Below, one piece after another: positions 6,403 to 9,074 of a stretch of 9,074 nucleotides of DNA; the first letter of the stretch is position 1, and every line of letters starts with the position of its first letter. A model generated the notes under the pieces. The model saw only the letters and a program-made list of their open reading frames with translations. It searched no databases and was not told where the DNA came from. The position numbers and the translations under genes are program-made. Source of the DNA: JAWLFY01 sp964462125 (GTDB lineage Bacteria; Planctomycetota; Planctomycetia; Pirellulales; Pirellulaceae); NCBI GenBank assembly GCA_964462125.1, contig CAYWXT010000229.1:1-9074 (forward strand), written 5' to 3'.

Positions 6403-8753
6403 TGCGGCGGCGGCTGGAGATTGCGCCGCGTCTGATGGCACGGCTCGCCGACTTGGTGGTCGACCATCCGTGGATCACGTTCGGCTTGCTGCTCGCGATG
6501 ACCGTGTTGGCGGCGGTCGGGCAATTCAACCCGGAATGGGTGTGGCGTTCGAAGCTGCTTCGCGCCATGACAGCTCCCGCTCCTGCAGCGGCGCCAGCTC
6601 CCACGGCCGTGCCGGACTCCGAGGAAACGGTCCCAAGAGAAAGGGAGATTCCGCCGCCGGGGGTGGATCCGATTCGGGTTGCCGGCGGCGATGTGATCGT
6701 GGTTGCCCGCTCGGACGAATTCTTCACCCCGTCCGGGGTGGAGGCGATGCGTGCGGTCGTCGCGTCGCTGGAGTCACTCGATCATGTGGCGGAAGTGTTC
6801 TGGATCGATCGCATCCCGGTGTTGAACCTGTTCGGTCTGCCGGAGCCCGTTTATCCGCGCGGGGACGCCTCGGCGGCGCGGTTCGAAGCGGCCAAGCGAC
6901 GAGCCAGCGAGCATCCGCTGGTGGTGGGCCAGCTGATGTCGGCCGATGCCCGGACGCTGCTTTTGATGGTCCGCATCGACTGGTTGTTCGTCGAGCAGGA
7001 TGCCGACTGCACAGATCGGCTTCGGCAGGTCGCCGGCGCCGCCGCAGCGGAGGTGCATCCCGAGGTCGATATTTCCTTTGCCGTCACCGGCAGTGTTCCG
7101 ATCCGATTGTCACGGTCAGCGAACAATCGCGAGAACGTGCTCCGATACCAGATCATCGGGAACGTGACCTGCCTGGCACTCGCCCTGGTGTTGTTCCGTG
7201 GATTGAGCGCGGTGATCGTGGTCGGGCTGGCGCCGGCCGCGGGGGTCTTTTGGACGATTGGTGTCGTGCGGTTACTGGGGATGGCCGACAACAGCTTCAC
7301 GCCCGTGATCCTGCCGGTGTTGATCTGCATGATCGGATTTGCCGACGGCGTCCACATGTTGGTTCACATCCGCCGTCATCGGGTTGCCGGCGACAGCCCG
7401 GCGGTGGCGTCGAAGGCAGCGGTTCGCGAGGTCGGGCTGGCGTGCTGGCTGACGTCGCTGACGACCGCAATCGGCTTCGGCTCGCTGATGCTGGCTCGCC
7501 AAGAGGTGGTCCGGGAGTTCGGGCTTTCCTGTGTCATCGGCGTGCTGCTCACCTTCGTTTCCGTGGTCCTGATCATTCCGTGGGCCTCGGCGACACGTTT
7601 CGGGGCACGAATTCATTCGGGGCATGAGGGGAACTGGGTCGATCACAACCTGCGTCGGGTCGGCGGAATCATCCAATGGGTGTTGAGGAGGTCGCGGCTC
7701 ATGGCGACCATTGCCATCGCGATCACCGTGGTACTGGCATTCGGCGCGTCCCGGTTGAGTCCTGACGAACGTTTGACCAGTTCGCTCGACCCGGGCAGCG
7801 AAGCGGTGGCGGCGCTTCAACAGATCGATGAAGCGTTGGGGGGAATGGAGACGGCACGGGTCGCGGTTTCCTGGGATCGCAACATCGCGTCCCATTCCGG
7901 CCAAATTGCCACCGTCGTCAGCGAGATCGAGGTGGCGCTCCGGGAAGAACCGCTGATTGGGCATCCCCTTTCCATGGTCAGCTTGTTGTCGGCGTTACCT
8001 GGAGAGGGATCGCCGGAGAGCCGCATGTCCTTGCTGGAACTCTTGCCGCCTTCCTTGAAACGTGCTTACTTCACCCCGGAACATCGGACGGCAGAGGTTC
8101 AGTTTCGGGTTCGTGACCTGGGGATCGCTCGCTACGGACCGGTGTTCGAGCGGCTGGAAGAGAGACTCGCGTCGATTCAACAAGAGCATCCAGAGTTTCA
8201 AATTGCGTTGGCAGGAAACGCGATTCGGCGCTGGAAGCGTCTCTATCAAGTCGTCGTTGACTTGGCGGCCAGTCTGGGGACCGCCACCGTGATCATCTTC
8301 GCGGTGCTGACCCTGCTGTTTCGTTCGCTCCGACTGGGACTGATCTCCATCATTCCGAACCTGTTTCCACTGGCCGCCACCGGCAGTTTGATGCTGGTCA
8401 GCGGCGGTCATCTGGAGATCGTCAGCGTCTGCGCATTCACGGTCTGCTTGGGGATCGCGGTCGACGACACCATCCACTTCATGACCCGGTTCAACGAGGA
8501 ACGCCGGCGGGGCAAACCGCGGCGACTGGCGATCAGCGACGCCTTCGTCGCCGTGGGAACGGCGCTGATCATGACGACCATCGTCCTGGCGGTCGGCTTT
8601 GGCACGGCGCTTCTCAGCGATGCCCGAGACCACCGTACCTTTGCCATGATGGGGATCCTGACCATCGTCTCGGCGCTGGTTGCCGATCTGTTGTTCTTGC
8701 CCGCTCTGCTGGATCGCTTCGCGCCGGTGATCGAGGACGAGGAGGAAGGGTAG
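6402..8753 (+). CDS. RND/MMPL-family transporter, 12 predicted membrane helices
   Basis: A 783-residue inner-membrane transporter of the RND superfamily. Two homologous halves are visible. In the first, helix 1 is near residues 24-42, a periplasmic loop follows of about 205 residues, and five helices lie between about 249 and 396, including GFADGVHMLVH (312-322). In the second, helix 7 is near 432-450, a loop of about 165 residues follows, and five helices lie between about 618 and 768, including GIAVDDTIHFMTRF (684-697). The Asp residues in these two middle helices are where RND proteins have their proton-relay acids. The loops are shorter than in large AcrB-type drug pumps and match the MMPL/HpnN-like, lipid- or small-molecule-handling group. 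An Ala/Pro-rich low-complexity stretch follows helix 1 (about 56-90), and the C-terminus is acidic (IEDEEEG). The start overlaps the previous stop by one base, so the two proteins are probably made together. No outer-membrane or adaptor partner is seen in the window. The substrate is unknown. Confidence 0.92.
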   Translation: MRRRLEIAPRLMARLADLVVDHPWITFGLLLAMTVLAAVGQFNPEWVWRSKLLRAMTAPAPAAAPAPTAVPDSEETVPREREIPPPGVDPIRVAGGDVIVVARSDEFFTPSGVEAMRAVVASLESLDHVAEVFWIDRIPVLNLFGLPEPVYPRGDASAARFEAAKRRASEHPLVVGQLMSADARTLLLMVRIDWLFVEQDADCTDRLRQVAGAAAAEVHPEVDISFAVTGSVPIRLSRSANNRENVLRYQIIGNVTCLALALVLFRGLSAVIVVGLAPAAGVFWTIGVVRLLGMADNSFTPVILPVLICMIGFADGVHMLVHIRRHRVAGDSPAVASKAAVREVGLACWLTSLTTAIGFGSLMLARQEVVREFGLSCVIGVLLTFVSVVLIIPWASATRFGARIHSGHEGNWVDHNLRRVGGIIQWVLRRSRLMATIAIAITVVLAFGASRLSPDERLTSSLDPGSEAVAALQQIDEALGGMETARVAVSWDRNIASHSGQIATVVSEIEVALREEPLIGHPLSMVSLLSALPGEGSPESRMSLLELLPPSLKRAYFTPEHRTAEVQFRVRDLGIARYGPVFERLEERLASIQQEHPEFQIALAGNAIRRWKRLYQVVVDLAASLGTATVIIFAVLTLLFRSLRLGLISIIPNLFPLAATGSLMLVSGGHLEIVSVCAFTVCLGIAVDDTIHFMTRFNEERRRGKPRRLAISDAFVAVGTALIMTTIVLAVGFGTALLSDARDHRTFAMMGILTIVSALVADLLFLPALLDRFAPVIEDEEEG

Positions 8754-8893
8754 CAGAAGTCGCAGCGGCGTCTGACCGCGCGGAGCTCGCTTCGCGCCCC
8801 GCTACAGACACCAAGGAAGGCTTCGCGAGTTCGGCTCACCCAAACGCTTCCACAGAAAACCAGGGAAGTGCGGACGAGAACGAGCCGCTGCGC

Positions 8894-8905
8894 GGGCAAT
8901 TGCCC
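8894..8905. repeat. 12-bp perfect palindrome in the convergent gap
   Basis: GGGCAATTGCCC reads the same on both strands. It lies between the transporter stop and the end of the minus-strand gene. It could be a small hairpin or a protein site. No T-tract follows on either strand, so it does not meet the usual rule for an intrinsic terminator. Confidence 0.35.
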
Positions 8906-8932
8906 CGTTGCCGAACTGACTCTCCGCCACGT

Positions 8933-8946
8933 AGGGGCGCGCCCCT
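8933..8946. terminator. GC-rich 14-bp palindrome abutting the minus-strand stop; weak terminator candidate
   Basis: AGGGGCGCGCCCCT is a perfect inverted repeat that begins at the base next to the stop codon of the minus-strand gene. As RNA it could form a five-base-pair stem with a CGCG loop. Its position between convergent genes fits transcription termination, but there is no U-tract on either side, so the role is a guess from placement. Confidence 0.3.
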
Positions 8947-9074
8947 TCATTCGCCCGGGCGGCGTTCGTCCAGCCAAGGTTGTTCAGGAACGGCGTCGGG
9001 ATTCTCTTGTGCCCAGTCGGGTTCGGGGAACCACCTCAGGGGACTGAAGCGGGGATACGTTTCCCAGAGGTGGG
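8947..9074 (-). CDS. C-terminal 41 codons of an unrecognised protein
   Basis: On the minus strand a frame is open from the window edge to TGA at 8949-8947; the first whole codon is at 9072-9070. The 41 residues are unlike chance translation: four Trp (positions 3, 14, 20, 33), eight Pro and nine acidic residues, with segments such as LWETYPRFSPLRWFPEPDW and ENPDAVPEQPWLDE. The other two minus-strand frames here hit stops sooner and give Arg/Ser-rich nonsense. I do not recognise the family and assign no function. The gene would run from right to left and converge on the transporter gene with 193 bases between their stops. The start and most of the gene lie beyond the window. Confidence 0.5.
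   Translation of the reverse strand, partial: HLWETYPRFSPLRWFPEPDWAQENPDAVPEQPWLDERRPGE

Noticed and set aside
6470..7627. A 385-codon plus-strand frame inside the transporter gene
   Set aside because: It is an out-of-frame reading of the RND gene, very rich in Arg and Gly, with no membrane helices or motifs.

Overview
The window is GC-rich bacterial DNA whose gene content points to a planctomycete, most likely of the Pirellulaceae/Rhodopirellula type. The evidence is an exported Gfo/Idh/MocA oxidoreductase with a planctomycete-style C-terminus, a Tat-exported xylose-isomerase-like TIM barrel, and a secreted redoxin / cytochrome c / copper-monooxygenase fusion with an EF-hand tail. The taxonomic call is inference from protein style. 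No rRNA, tRNA, CRISPR array, transposase or phage gene was seen.

Layout: five consecutive plus-strand genes and one minus-strand gene end. (1) 1-609 is the 3' part of a ThiF/MoeB-type adenylyltransferase gene. (2) 714-2081 and 2106-2966 are 24 bases apart and encode two Tat-signal proteins, a Gfo/Idh/MocA dehydrogenase and a sugar isomerase/epimerase-like TIM barrel. They are probably one operon for oxidative sugar processing outside the cytoplasm. (3) 3065-4264 encodes a secreted serine hydrolase of the class C beta-lactamase/esterase fold. (4) 4372-6402 encodes a large secreted protein that joins a thioredoxin-like redoxin domain, a one-haem cytochrome c domain, a PHM-like type II copper monooxygenase core and a C-terminal EF-hand pair. 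(5) 6402-8753 starts inside the stop codon of gene 4 (TGATG) and encodes a 12-helix RND/MMPL-family transporter. (6) 8947-9074, minus strand, is the last 41 codons of an unrecognised gene that converges on the transporter.

How the genes work together: the dehydrogenase and TIM-barrel pair resembles modules that oxidise a glycoside to a keto-sugar and then cleave or isomerise it in the periplasm. The redox-copper protein and the transporter are translationally coupled by their overlap and form the most intriguing unit. The predicted copper ligands, haem motif and redoxin cysteine all lie in one exported chain, which suggests an internally wired oxidase or monooxygenase whose substrate or product may be moved by the RND pump. 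The families are recognisable, but I know of no established substrate or function for this combination.

Gaps between genes are all under 200 bases. They hold ribosome binding sites, a 9-bp direct repeat before the dehydrogenase gene, a possible short upstream frame before the hydrolase gene, and two palindromes in the convergent gap.
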